Source of the DNA: Apium graveolens | Lineage: Eukaryota > Streptophyta > Magnoliopsida > Apiales > Apiaceae | DNA length: 64,000 bases | Assembly (NCBI RefSeq): GCF_009905375.1 | Contig: NC_133656.1 | Location: 229,427,739-229,491,738, forward strand | Direction: 5' to 3' | Shown here: one piece after another, positions 1-9,635 of the stretch | Numbering within the stretch: position 1 is the first letter of the stretch | How the letters are laid out: every line of letters starts with the position of its first letter | Notes under the pieces: generated by a model | Databases searched by the model: none | The model's input: the letters and a program-made list of their open reading frames with translations, nothing else | Told to the model about the DNA's origin: nothing | Program-made: the position numbers and the translations under genes

Positions 1-352
1 TATTTTTCACTGCATCATTGATATTCTGAAAATATATCACATGAAAATGACCAACATAAATTAGATGAGTAAGTGCTGACAATGAATCAGAACTTAATAT
101 ACAACAAAATATATATGGTCATCAGAACATCAATCAGGATTTATCAACATAAGATGAAATAACTCAGAGACACAATCTTGAAGTAAAAACAGTTTTCATT
201 AATATATCAAGTCAATACATTTATGAAATGGAAATTACATCAATACTTATACAAGATTTTCCCTAAGCTTCTATTCCTAACGTCAACAACTTTAGTCCTA
301 GCTAAGAAGCCTGACAAAGCTGATGATGAAGAAAAACAGGAAGAAGACAAGA

Positions 353-598
353 TTAAGTCATCTTCCTCTTCCTATCTTCAACGAACAAGATGGCGAGTCG
401 TATGATTCGCTCTTGCTGACGGATACGACGAAGGTGAAGGTCTCTTCGAACGGCCACCAGATCACGTTTAATAACCTCTGGAAATTGAATCCAGAGATTG
501 TGAGGGATGTTGGTGATAGGGTAGGGAGTTGGAATTCCATTCAAAAAGACATGCACAGTCTCATCACCGTAATTGTAGAACCAGCCAAATTCAGCCAT
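353..598 (-). CDS. E1 small accessory ORF, 81 aa
   Basis: Starts MAEFGWFYNYGDE and ends with a basic stretch, RQQERIIRLAILFVEDRKRK. An ATG at 706 would add 36 residues, but 598 is preferred because a TATA box (672-681) lies 83 bases upstream of it and the E3 ORF has the same layout. The E3 protein shares the pattern IPxxxWxxxP and the block RQQERIIRxAILFVE, so conservation is at protein level although the middle has diverged. No known domain, signal peptide or membrane segment is recognised. It lies between pol and the long accessory ORF, on the element's sense strand. Function unknown. Confidence 0.6.
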   Translation of the reverse strand: MAEFGWFYNYGDETVHVFLNGIPTPYPITNIPHNLWIQFPEVIKRDLVAVRRDLHLRRIRQQERIIRLAILFVEDRKRKMT

Positions 599-671
599 GT
601 GTGAGAGTAAATGAAAAGCAAGACTGAATTGGTGATAAAAGTGTGATGAGAAGACTAATGTGAAGTGGCTG

Positions 672-681
672 TTTTTATATA
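672..681 (-). promoter_or_regulatory. TATA box of E1 small ORF
   Basis: Sense TATATAAAAA within CCTATATAAAAACAGCC, 83 bases before the ATG at 598; it would place transcription start about 50 bases before the ATG. Conserved in E2 (14180-14189) and, as TATATAAG, in E3 (50980-50987). Confidence 0.55.
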
Positions 682-706
682 GGCAAGAGAATACTAAGAG
701 ACGCAA

Positions 707-2031
707 AGATTTTTAATGCTGACAGGTAGAATTAATTCTACCTCGTCTCCCTAGACTTTGAAAAAGAATAACAGTCAGTGGAAATAGGAAGCATGGTCTA
801 GACTGCACAAGACACAAGAAACAATGGACTGTTCAAGTACAAATACCATTAATCCTAATCATAGTGACTATTAATCTTCCACTTCAACATATTCTAGTTC
901 GAACTGAGACTGTTATCAAATTTTATTCACAGATAAGCCAAGTAAAGGATTAGACTGAGAAATCAGAACTTAGACCAATACCAGAACTGAACAGTCATCA
1001 GAACATAATTTCTTAACTCGAAAAAGGAATGCCCATCTTAGTAAATCCTCATACAAGTTCTGAGTTATGGACGTCAGAACTTAATCATCAGAACGTGTAA
1101 CTTAGAACTTGTCCTCAGAATTTGTGCAATAATGACACACTGACTGTTTATCTAAAATAACATAGACCACCACAGAAAGTTTCATCATTCAGATGGAGTG
1201 ATTAGTGTGTGCATTAAGCTAAAAACAAACAAAGAGTAAAGTCTGATTCACTTCAGTACATCTTAGAAATAAGGCATAACTAAAATTTTGCTAAATATCT
1301 GCCATTGTCCTGAAACCTACTGATGAATGAGTTCATGCTTGAGTCTACCTCAACTGTTTTGTGCTCATTTTATGCATCTTTTGAAATTCTATTTTACAGT
1401 GGCTTCTCAGTGTAAGTGAGTCACGACTGTTTATCAGAATTTATGCTATTATCAGAGTATTTCTCCAGTAATCATAGAGTGTGAAAAGTCACCAAGAAAA
1501 TATTTTGCTTTTCTATTGCATATTTACTTAATACCAGCAATGCACTTGGGTCGTCCCTTCCACATTTTTACTCTAGATCTCAAAGGAGTACCTGATTTTA
1601 TTCTTTGATCTTTTTGCTTTTTCTTTTGATAAGTGAGGTTTATCAGCACTTAGTACATTCAGCAGTTTTACTAGTATCAGAACATAACAGATGAGTAGCA
1701 TTATTCGAATTTATGACTTAGTAATAAGATATACAAAGTAAACTTAACTAAGCTCAAATATCAGATTTTGCTAGTGTCATAAGATTTCCACTGAAATAAT
1801 TACTTCTTCCATGGAATCATTTGTTTATTGAAGACTACTAGGTCAGTTATCTAGCACAGTTATCCTCATAGGATCGATTAGGTACTGGACCAAACATATC
1901 ATTTATCAGAGTTTAGAAACATATATCAGACAACAGTCAGTACTTAAAGACATTTATCAATTAAGCACAGAATATACAATGAGATTAATTCTGTAAATAC
2001 TGAGCATAAAGTCTGATAACACAGAACAAGT
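707..2031 (-). other. Non-coding stretch after E1 pol, rich in TCAGAACTTA motifs
   Basis: No long sense frame. It contains many short motifs of the type TCAGAACTTA, TCAGAGTTTA and TCAGAATTTA on the plus strand. A short conserved open stretch lies at 1524-1649 (reported separately). The same segment in E3 carries a MITE insertion. Function unknown; as it sits between pol and the accessory genes it may hold the upstream control region of the small ORF. Confidence 0.6.
1524..1649 (-). other. Short conserved open stretch, about 41 codons, E1 copy
   Basis: The sense frame is open from a TAA to the TAA at 1524-1526 and ends KMWKGRPKCIAGIK; its only ATG gives 13 residues (1565 to 1527). The E3 copy (52559-52684) keeps the frame and length; of four base differences I noted in the stretch, two are synonymous and two change Lys/Gln-type residues. 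E2 has it at 15032-15157. It may be a remnant or an exon of a larger gene, or conserved for another reason. No function is recognised. Confidence 0.35.
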
Positions 2032-5000
2032 CTAAGCAGATTTAGAGAAAGAACCTGAAACCATTCCAAGTTCATTTACCAATCTTGTAAAAGTAGCTTC
2101 ACATAATGGTTTTGTGAAGATATCTGCCAACTGTTGATCTGTGGGAACAAAATGCAATTCCACTGTACCTTCATCCACATGTTCCCTGATGAAGTGGTAC
2201 CTGATGCTGATGTGCTTTGTCATTGAGTGTTGAACTGGATTACCTGTCATAGCAATAGCACTTTGATTATCACAGTAAATAGGGATTTTGAAATATGTTA
2301 ACCCATAATCCAGTAACTGATTCTTCATCCAAAGAATCTGTGCACAACAGCTTCCTGCAGCAATATACTCTGCTTCTGCAGTTGATGTGGAAATTGACTT
2401 TTGTTTCTTGCTGTACCAAGAAACCAATCTGCCTCCAAGAAATTGGCAGCTTCCACTTGTGCTTTTCCTGTCAATTTTGCAACCTGCAAAATCTGCATCT
2501 CTGTAGTCAGTAATATCTACTGATTTACCGATATCCTTATCCAGTTTTGTTGCAGTGGCCATTGGAGTGGATGTACTTGAACAATCTTGCATTCCAAATT
2601 TCTTTAGCAGGTTTCTGGTGTACTTGGTTTGACATATAAAAGTGCCTTCCTCATTCTGCTTGACTTGAAGGCCCAGAAAATAGCTAAGTTCCCCCATCAT
2701 ACTCATCTGATATCTTGACTGCATTAGTTTGGCAAACTTCTTGCAAAGTTTGTCATCTGTAGATCCAAAAATGATATCATCAACATAAATCTGGACCAGA
2801 AGTAAGTCCTTTCCATGGTTGAGGTAAAACAGTGTTTTGTCTATTGCCCCTCTGTTGAATCCACTTTCCAGAAGAAACTGAGCTAAAGTCTCATACCATG
2901 CTCTAGGAGCTTGCTTAAGTCCATAAAGTGCTTTATCAAGTCTGTAGACATAGTCTGGATGTTTGGTATCTACAAAACCTGGAGGTTGTGCAACATATAC
3001 CTCTTCCTCCAATTCTCCATTGAGAAAAGCACTTTTCACATCCATTTGAAAGACAGTAAACTTTTTGTGAGCAGCATAAGCCAAAAATATCCTTATGGCT
3101 TCTAACCTAGCAACTGGTGCAAATGTTTCATCATAATCAATTCCCTCATGTTGAGAATATCCTTTTGCAACCAGCCTTGCCTTATTCCTTGTAATTATGC
3201 CATCACTATCGGTTTTGTTTCTGAATACCCACTTTGTATCAACAACAGATCTATTCTTTGGTCTTGGTACTAGGGTCCAGACTTTGTTTCTTTCAAATTC
3301 ATTTAACTCTTCCTGCATTGCTTGCACCCAATCAGCATCTTGAAGAGCTTCTTCCACTTTCTTTGGCTCAGTCTGAGAAAGAAAAGAATTGTAAAGACAC
3401 TCATTTGAAGTACCTGTTCTAGTTCTGACACCTGCATCAGGATTTCCAATTATTAAATCAGGTGTATGTGATTTTATCCACTTCCTTGCAGATGGAAGAT
3501 TTTCTCTAGAACTGGATGCTCCCCCATGATCCATGCTATCTTCATTTTCATTTTCTGATGCTCCCCCTGAAACTATGCTCTCTGAGTTGGATTCTTCAGT
3601 ATTTAGGTTTTCAGCACTATCAGAACTTAGCTTATCAGAACTTGACGAATCAGAACTTGACGAGCTACATGCGTGTTCGGATGTTTCTTGAGATGTGGTA
3701 GGATCTTGAGTATGCTCCCCCTGCATAGGTGCATCTTCCTTTAACGTAGTTACCACAGTTTCAATAACATCAGAGTTTAATCCATCAGAGTTTGCAGTAT
3801 CAGGACTTAGACTGTCAGGTTTTGCAGTATCAGAATATGAGTCTTCATTTTCAAATCTCAGCTGATCATGGTCAATGAAATCTTTAAGACCGGTGATTTT
3901 CTTGTCATCAAAAGAGACATTGATAGACTCTATGACCACTTTTGTTCTCAAATTATAGACTCTGATGGCTTTTGTGGAAAGTGGATATCCAACAAAGATT
4001 CCTTCATCAGCTTTTAGATCAAACTTTGATAGCTGTTCAGGATGAGTCTTGAGAACAAAACACTTACATCCAAATACATGAAAATATTTCAGATTTGGCT
4101 TCTTTTTCTTCACCATCTCATATGGTGTTTTTCCATGCTTGTTAATGAGTGTTGCATTTTGAGTAAAACAAGCAGTCTGCACAGCTTCAGCCCAGAAATA
4201 GGTTGGAAGCTTTGCTTCTTCAAGCATTGTACGTGCAGCTTCAATGAGAGTTCTATTCTTCCTTTCAACAACTCCATTTTGCTGTGGAGTTCCAGGAGCA
4301 GAAAATTCCTGCTTTATTCCATGGCTTTTGCAGAACTCTTCCATTATCAAATTCTTGAACTCAGTGCCATTATCACTCCTTAAAATTTTCACAGAATCTT
4401 TGACCATTTTATCCAGCTGTTTGACATGATCAATCAAGATAGATGCAGTTTCACTTTTTGTGTATAAGAAATACACCCATGTGTATCTGGTGAACTCATC
4501 CACTATGACCAACGCATACTTCTTCTTTGCAATAGACATGACATTTACTGGACCAAATAAATCAACATGTATAAGATGATAAGGCTCAAGAATTGATGAA
4601 TCAGTCTTGCTCTTGAATGAAGATTTTCTTTGTTTGGCTTTCTGACATGAATCATAAAGACCATCAGGAGCAAATACTGTGTTTGGCAATCCTCTCACAA
4701 GATCTTTCTTGACTAGTTCATTTATATTGTTGAAATTTAAATGAGAGAGTTTTTTATGCCAATTCCAGCTTTCTTCAATTAATGCTCTACTTAACAGACA
4801 GATTGCAGAGCCATCAGTACTTGTTGAAAGCTTAGCTTCATAAATGTTACCACGTCTGTATCCTTTCAGAACAACTTTGCCTTTAGATTTACTCACAACT
4901 TCACAGTGTTCTTCAAAGAAATCAACATGATAACCTCTGTCACAGATTTGACTTATACTCAGTAGGTTGTGTTTAAGTCCTGAGACCAGAGCTACTTGTT

Positions 5001-5181
5001 TAATTATGACATTTCCAAGATTGATATTGCCATATCCCAATGTTTTTCCAATGTTGCCATCTCCATAAGAAACACTTGGGCCAGCTTTCTCCACAAAGTC
5101 TGATAGCAGGGCCTTATTTCCAGTCATATGTCCTGAACATCCACTGTCCAGAACTAGAATATTTTTCCCGTTGCCCTGCAA
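2032..5181 (-). CDS. pol: E1 Pol: protease, integrase, RT, RNase H (deleted RT end)
   Basis: Same frame as gag, behind two stops; the listed start is the TTG codon after the second stop, not a proven start. Domains in order: protease with [12 protein letters not shown] (Asp12); GAG-pre-integrase zinc motif with His142, His147 and Cys179, where the expected first Cys is Tyr176; integrase with Asp207, Asp270 and Glu306, the last two 35 residues apart; a Ser/Asp-rich linker around 440-560; reverse transcriptase with Asp714 and YVDD at 799-802; RNase H with DADFAG at 895, Glu938 and Asp971. TDYR (891-894) runs straight into DADFAG, so roughly 70 residues that join reverse transcriptase to RNase H in copia proteins are missing without a frame break. 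With the Cys-to-Tyr change, this enzyme is probably inactive. Confidence 0.92.
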   Translation of the reverse strand: MQGNGKNILVLDSGCSGHMTGNKALLSDFVEKAGPSVSYGDGNIGKTLGYGNINLGNVIIKQVALVSGLKHNLLSISQICDRGYHVDFFEEHCEVVSKSKGKVVLKGYRRGNIYEAKLSTSTDGSAICLLSRALIEESWNWHKKLSHLNFNNINELVKKDLVRGLPNTVFAPDGLYDSCQKAKQRKSSFKSKTDSSILEPYHLIHVDLFGPVNVMSIAKKKYALVIVDEFTRYTWVYFLYTKSETASILIDHVKQLDKMVKDSVKILRSDNGTEFKNLIMEEFCKSHGIKQEFSAPGTPQQNGVVERKNRTLIEAARTMLEEAKLPTYFWAEAVQTACFTQNATLINKHGKTPYEMVKKKKPNLKYFHVFGCKCFVLKTHPEQLSKFDLKADEGIFVGYPLSTKAIRVYNLRTKVVIESINVSFDDKKITGLKDFIDHDQLRFENEDSYSDTAKPDSLSPDTANSDGLNSDVIETVVTTLKEDAPMQGEHTQDPTTSQETSEHACSSSSSDSSSSDKLSSDSAENLNTEESNSESIVSGGASENENEDSMDHGGASSSRENLPSARKWIKSHTPDLIIGNPDAGVRTRTGTSNECLYNSFLSQTEPKKVEEALQDADWVQAMQEELNEFERNKVWTLVPRPKNRSVVDTKWVFRNKTDSDGIITRNKARLVAKGYSQHEGIDYDETFAPVARLEAIRIFLAYAAHKKFTVFQMDVKSAFLNGELEEEVYVAQPPGFVDTKHPDYVYRLDKALYGLKQAPRAWYETLAQFLLESGFNRGAIDKTLFYLNHGKDLLLVQIYVDDIIFGSTDDKLCKKFAKLMQSRYQMSMMGELSYFLGLQVKQNEEGTFICQTKYTRNLLKKFGMQDCSSTSTPMATATKLDKDIGKSVDITDYRDADFAGCKIDRKSTSGSCQFLGGRLVSWYSKKQKSISTSTAEAEYIAAGSCCAQILWMKNQLLDYGLTYFKIPIYCDNQSAIAMTGNPVQHSMTKHISIRYHFIREHVDEGTVELHFVPTDQQLADIFTKPLCEATFTRLVNELGMVSGSFSKSA

Positions 5182-5196
5182 TCACAAAGACCACTA
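5182..5196 (-). promoter_or_regulatory. Double stop at E1 gag-pol junction
   Basis: The sense strand reads TAG TGG TCT TTG TGA, all in the frame shared by gag and pol. The same 15 bases occur in E2 (18690-18704) and in the older E3 (56243-56257). Stop-codon readthrough is known between gene regions in SIRE1, but the bases after these stops do not match the CARYYA context known there. Whether pol is made by readthrough, re-initiation or another route is unknown. Confidence 0.6.
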
Positions 5197-7512
5197 ATTA
5201 TTAGTTTTAAGGACCCAGACTTGCTTGGATCCTTTGGCCTTATTAAGTTTGTTAACATTTGCAGCGGATTTAGCATCAGAGTTTATGTTAACATTTTTCT
5301 TATCAGAATTTACATTATCAGACTTTGAATCAGAATTTACACTAGAAGGAACAATGGAAACTTTCTTCAAAGAAGGTTTTAATTGATAATAATCATAGTA
5401 CAAACTATGATATTCCTTACAAGTATAAATGGAATGCCATAAACTACCACAATGAAAACAAGGATTTTGTGGTTTGTATCTAACAGACTGACTCTTAACT
5501 CCTGATTTTGAAGGTAAGGAGTTAATATTCTTATTTTTCCTGCAAAAAGAAGCCAGATGGTTAGAACTTCCACAGTTATGACATGTTTTCCTAGGAGCAT
5601 CAGGAACAGGTTTATAATCATTGCTTTTATTCACACCTTCCTTTCCATTCCTATTTTTCCTAGGTGATTTTACCTTGTTTGCATTCTTGACATCTTTGAG
5701 CTTGTGATTAAGCTGCTTCTTTGTCATTAAGCCTATGTTTACTTCAGCTGTCTTTTCCTGTTTTAGTTTGTCAGAAGTTAATTCCTCTTTAACTTCTGAT
5801 TTCTCATTATCAGACTTTACAGATACAAACTTAACAGGTTTTAACTTTGGCTTTATTTCTTCAGTTCCTTTTTCATTCTTATTCTCTCCATAACCTAAGC
5901 CCTCTTTCCAATTTTCACTACTTAGCAAATTTTGAGTAGTTCTGCCGGAGTTAGTCCAAGTCCTGATTATCTCTCTTTCCTTTTCTAACTCAGTTTTTAG
6001 AGATTCATTCATTTTTAGCACTTCATCCCTTACATAGAAAGCATCATCTCTATCCTTCTGAGTTTGATGGAACATGACTAACTCTTTTTCTAAGAAATCA
6101 TTCCTTTTCTTAAATGCAAGATTTTCAGAAGTTAATCTTTCACATATTAAAGTTTGGTCTCTATAGCTGACAAACATGGTTTTAAGATATCTTCTCAACT
6201 CATTAATATCATCAGTATGAAAAGCATAAGTAGTCTGAGGTACCTTTGTTTCAGCAGCTTCAGAACTGCTCTCAGCACTTTCTTTATCAGCAATTGCCAT
6301 TAATGCATAGTTCTCCTCACTTTCAGAGTCTGAAGTGTCTGTCCAGCTTTTCTGCTTTGTGACAAGAGCCTTGCCTTTGTCACTCTTTATCTTCTTGCAG
6401 TCAGGAGATATGTGGCCTTTCTCACCACAGTTATAGCATTTAACATTGGTGTAATCTCCTCTGTCAGACTTTCCTCCTCTGCCTTCAGATCTTCTGAAAT
6501 TCTTCTTATCAGAACTTATGCTTTTTCTGGAAAACTTCTTTCCCTTCCTGAACTTCCTGTATGCAATCTTGGTGATTCCTTTCACCATAAGAGCACACAG
6601 CTTCATCATCTCCTCATCAGCATCAGTCTCAGGCAAGCTTTCAGAATCTGAGTCATCATCACTCTCAGAACTTGATGACTCAGTATCGGACTTTATAAAA
6701 AGAGCTTTACCCTTGTCTTTCTTTGAGGAAGCTGCTTTGGGAAATTCTTCTTCAGCCTTAAGAGCAACTGTCCTTGACTTTCCTCCTTTCCACTTGCTTC
6801 TTTGTTCCATCTCTAGCCCATGAGTCTTGAGCATTCCATAGATTTCGTCAAGAGTTGTTTCATCAAGATTGTAGTTGTCTCTTATTGTCGTTGCCTTCAA
6901 ATCCCAGCATTCAGGAAGAGCTAACAGGAACTTAAGGTTTGAATCTTCAAGATCATACTCTTTATTAACCAATGACAAATCATTCAAAAGTTTGACAAAT
7001 CTATCATATAAATCATTCAATGACTCATTAGTCTTTGAGTCAAAGTGTTCATACTCTTGAGTGAGTATTGCCTTCCTGTTCTTCTTAATTGTGTCAGTTC
7101 CCTGACACCTTGTTTCCAGAGCATCCCATATCTCCTTAGCAGTCTTGCAGTTGATTACCCTGTTTGACATTACATTATCAATGGCACTATGCAGTAAGTG
7201 TCGTACCTTAGCATCCTTAGCAATTGATGCTATGTCTTCAGCAGTATAATCACTCTTCTCCTTTGGTACGGTCTTTGCTGCTTCACCTGCAACTGCAACA
7301 ATGAGTTTGGTTGGTTTGTGAGGGCCTTCCTTGATTCTATCAAGGTATTCTGGATCTGTTACTTCCAGGAACATGGTCATCCTTACCTTCCATATGGGAT
7401 ATTCAGATGGTCTCAGTATGGGAACTCTGATGGTCTCATACCGACTCTGAATTTGTGTCTTTGGTGGTTCCTCAGTTTTGGTAGGCTTAGTTGGAGTTTC
7501 TATGTCCGACAT
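5194..7512 (-). CDS. gag: E1 Gag, capsid/nucleocapsid, 772 aa
   Basis: Structural protein that should form the virus-like particle and bind genomic RNA. The N-terminal 250 residues look like the copia gag/UBN2 type (IWDALETRCQG, LALPECWDLKATTIRDNY). A CCHC zinc knuckle, CYNCGEKGHISPDC, lies near residue 359. Two further knuckle-like motifs follow: CHNCGSSNHLASFC near 644 and CFHCGSLWHSIYTC near 684. Between them is a predicted coiled-coil stretch and Ser/Asp-rich segments. The ATG lies about 56 bases inside the 5' LTR. The frame ends with TAG; after nine bases a second in-frame stop, TGA, precedes pol in the same frame. E2 differs at about 13 residues. It is longer than gag of simple copia elements, as is usual in SIRE-type elements. 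Confidence 0.92.
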   Translation of the reverse strand: MSDIETPTKPTKTEEPPKTQIQSRYETIRVPILRPSEYPIWKVRMTMFLEVTDPEYLDRIKEGPHKPTKLIVAVAGEAAKTVPKEKSDYTAEDIASIAKDAKVRHLLHSAIDNVMSNRVINCKTAKEIWDALETRCQGTDTIKKNRKAILTQEYEHFDSKTNESLNDLYDRFVKLLNDLSLVNKEYDLEDSNLKFLLALPECWDLKATTIRDNYNLDETTLDEIYGMLKTHGLEMEQRSKWKGGKSRTVALKAEEEFPKAASSKKDKGKALFIKSDTESSSSESDDDSDSESLPETDADEEMMKLCALMVKGITKIAYRKFRKGKKFSRKSISSDKKNFRRSEGRGGKSDRGDYTNVKCYNCGEKGHISPDCKKIKSDKGKALVTKQKSWTDTSDSESEENYALMAIADKESAESSSEAAETKVPQTTYAFHTDDINELRRYLKTMFVSYRDQTLICERLTSENLAFKKRNDFLEKELVMFHQTQKDRDDAFYVRDEVLKMNESLKTELEKEREIIRTWTNSGRTTQNLLSSENWKEGLGYGENKNEKGTEEIKPKLKPVKFVSVKSDNEKSEVKEELTSDKLKQEKTAEVNIGLMTKKQLNHKLKDVKNANKVKSPRKNRNGKEGVNKSNDYKPVPDAPRKTCHNCGSSNHLASFCRKNKNINSLPSKSGVKSQSVRYKPQNPCFHCGSLWHSIYTCKEYHSLYYDYYQLKPSLKKVSIVPSSVNSDSKSDNVNSDKKNVNINSDAKSAANVNKLNKAKGSKQVWVLKTNN

Positions 7513-7554
7513 GATTGTGTTTGGATCTTTAACTGTATGTATGTTAACAGATTA

Positions 7555-7566
7555 GCTCCGATACCA
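7555..7566 (-). other. E1 primer binding site, one mismatch
   Basis: The sense strand reads TGGTATCGGAGC two bases after the LTR. The standard plant copia site complementary to initiator tRNA-Met is TGGTATCAGAGC, so E1 carries one A-to-G change. E2 has the standard form. Confidence 0.9.
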
Positions 7567-7568
7567 AT

Positions 7569-8184
7569 TGTTAGGTCACACACACACTGTAGAGGGGGTG
7601 AATACAGTGTATAGTACACTTAAATCGAACTTTAAGAACTTAAGTAACAGAAAACAAACTTTATTGAAACAATAAACTCTGTTACAGTATGAAACTGTTA
7701 CCTCTCAGTGATGAACAAATATCACGAGAGCTGCTAGGGTTATAATGAATAATCTTTTCTAATAATGATAACACTTATAGTGTAAACCCTATGTCTGTGT
7801 TTATATACTACACAGTTACAAGATAATCGCTAATTGATATGGAATCTAATTCTGCTTCCTAAAATATATCAATCAGATATCTTTTCTTCCAAGTATTCCA
7901 TTCTTCACGGAATTCCTTCTTCATGCATATCTCTTCTTATGTTTATCTCAATCTTCTTTCCTTTAATCAGCTACTGTCCTTATCTGATTGTCCTTCAGCA
8001 CTTAAGTTCTGATATCTATCTTCTGATGATTATCTCATGATAATATAAGTACTGATATCCTTAAGTCCTGACTTCCAGTATAAGTACTGATTCAACAGCT
8101 AAGTACTGATCTCTCCTGTTCACATAAGATCTGAAAGCTAAACATAAAACATATTAGCCATGACATTATCAAATATATCTAACA
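7569..8184 (-). repeat. LTR shared by E1 (5' LTR) and E2 (3' LTR)
   Basis: 616 bp with ends TGTTAG and CTAACA on the sense strand. The E1 primer site lies on the low-coordinate side and the E2 polypurine tract on the high-coordinate side, so one LTR serves both elements. The sense strand has a TATA box (TATATAA, bases 7801-7807) and downstream an AATAAA signal (7660-7665), giving a normal U3-R-U5 order. The U3 part carries several copies of the ATCAGTACTTA/ATCAGAACTTA motif on the sense strand, opposite to the usual orientation in the element body. Confidence 0.95.
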
Positions 8185-8195
8185 ATCTCCCCCAA
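8185..8195 (-). other. E2 polypurine tract
   Basis: The sense strand reads TTGGGGGAGAT directly before the 3' LTR, the usual primer for plus-strand DNA synthesis. The same tract precedes the E3 LTR at 45994-46004. Confidence 0.9.
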
Positions 8196-8393
8196 CTTGT
8201 AAATTAATCAAAATATACAAGTTTAACAGATATTTGATGATGTCAAAAACATTAAGTACAAATGCATGAGAAATAGACTAGATAACTACAACTTACAGTC
8301 TTTAAAGTTTTTACCAATTTCAACTTCTAATAACAACTTCAATCTGTATAAATATCAGAATTTAAGCAGTTGTAGATCTTCGACTTGGCTTCT

Positions 8394-9599
8394 TTATTTT
8401 CTGATCTCTCTGATGTCAGGAGTTTTTCTGAGATAGTTCTTCAACAAACATTTCTCAGCATATCTTAGTTCATCAATCATTCTCTTTTTAACACCTTTAA
8501 GCTCTGCAGTATCTTCACCAGTTTGAAAGATTGCAGCTCTGAGATCATTAATCTTTGCTCTTCTCAACTCCTGATCTAGTCTTATGACATAAGCTTTGTC
8601 CGACTCAAGATTGAATTCAAGTCCCTTAATACCAAGATACGTTCTGATCTGTGCAGTATTAGGCTTCATATCAACAATATCACCATTGTGATCTCTGTAC
8701 TTTGGAACATATCTGCTGTCAGACTTAACAGAATAAAGCCTTTTCTGTCTCTGAATCTGTTCTTTTAAGTAGTTTGCAGCAGTCTCTGTTATTCTGTCAT
8801 CCACTTGAAGTAAGAAAAGTACATGCTCCAATTCTTCAAAATACTTCAAAGGAATGGCATTTTGTCTTATATGATAAACCCTACAATCTGTCATGAAATA
8901 CAACATGATGTATTCTTTCAAGTAGGTATGGTAAACCATCTGTACAGATTCCAGTTGATTCAATCTCTCAGGAGTTGCTCCAATACCTGGTTCACTCAAG
9001 GAAGTTGGATCATTGGTAGTGTTGTGTACTCTTCTTTCATCAGCACTTCCCAATCCAGTTTTATCTCTAGCTTCCTTTCCAGTAACTACTCTTGCTTCAA
9101 AACCACTTGCAGTAGTCTTCAAAGATTGAGTCTGTTTTGCTTTAGTGAATCCTGGTAGGAGTGTCTTTGATCTATTTTCTGATATCAAGTTAACTTGAGC
9201 ACTGTCAGAGGTTACTTGCTTCTTCTGAATATCAGAACTTACAACTTCTTGACTCTGAACAACTTGAGCCATGTCAGAGATTGTTTTAAGAACTTTTCTT
9301 GTAGACAGAGCAAGATCATCTTTTCCAACAGTAATTTCTTCTTTCTCATAAGGCTTGATAGGTTCACCAACCTTTTCTTTACCCTTGGATCTTGGATCTA
9401 TCTGTGGTTGTGATCTAGTCAAAGTTGCTTCAGTATGTGTCCTTTCTTTGATCACAATGCCTTTAAGTTTTGGAAGTAACTTTTTACCAGAAGCTTCAGA
9501 TTTAGATGTGACTTTCTCTGATTTAAGTCTGGCTTCTTCTTCCTTTAAACTTTCCAAGTCCATCCCTGGATTTTCTTGAAGAAATAACTGTCTTGACAT
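8394..9599 (-). pseudogene. E2 long accessory ORF, 3' part (about 401 codons)
   Basis: C-terminal part of what was one long accessory frame. In E3 the same sequence follows the 820-codon part directly; here a solo LTR (9636-10714) separates the two. The ATG at 9599 is internal to the old frame, not a likely natural start. The first half is charged and Lys/Ser-rich; the second half, from about residue 200, looks globular (PGIGATPERLNQLESVQMVY, AELKGVKKRMIDELRYAEK). It ends REIRK, about 200 bases before the polypurine tract. No family is recognised with confidence. Position between pol and the 3' LTR is that of SIRE envelope-like genes, but I see no membrane segment. Confidence 0.7.
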
Positions 9600-9635
9600 T
9601 TCCTCATCAAGATCTAGAAGTTCATCAGAACTTAT

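Larger units (their letters stand above)
1..8184 (-). mobile_element. E1: giant Ty1/copia element, 3' part outside window
   Basis: Minus-strand LTR retrotransposon. In sense order it has the LTR (8184 to 7569), tRNA-Met primer site, gag, pol, a long non-coding stretch and a small accessory ORF; the long accessory ORF and 3' LTR lie beyond base 1. Bases 1-8184 match 13509-21692 at a constant offset of 13508 with no net insertion or deletion and only scattered substitutions. Its 5' LTR is also the 3' LTR of E2, so E1 and E2 form an LTR-body-LTR-body-LTR tandem. The large gag, the extra ORFs after pol and the primer site suit the SIRE/Maximus lineage of copia; the lineage is inferred from architecture, not from a tree. 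The pol frame is open but has lost part of the reverse transcriptase-RNase H junction. Confidence 0.93.

Noticed and set aside
4042..4383. 113-codon plus-strand ORF, also at 17550
   Set aside because: Antisense to the integrase-coding region and explained by its codon use; no independent support.
6518..6823. 101-codon plus-strand ORF, with relatives at 19969 and 57597
   Set aside because: Antisense shadow of the gag Ser/Asp-rich region; present in all copies only because gag is.
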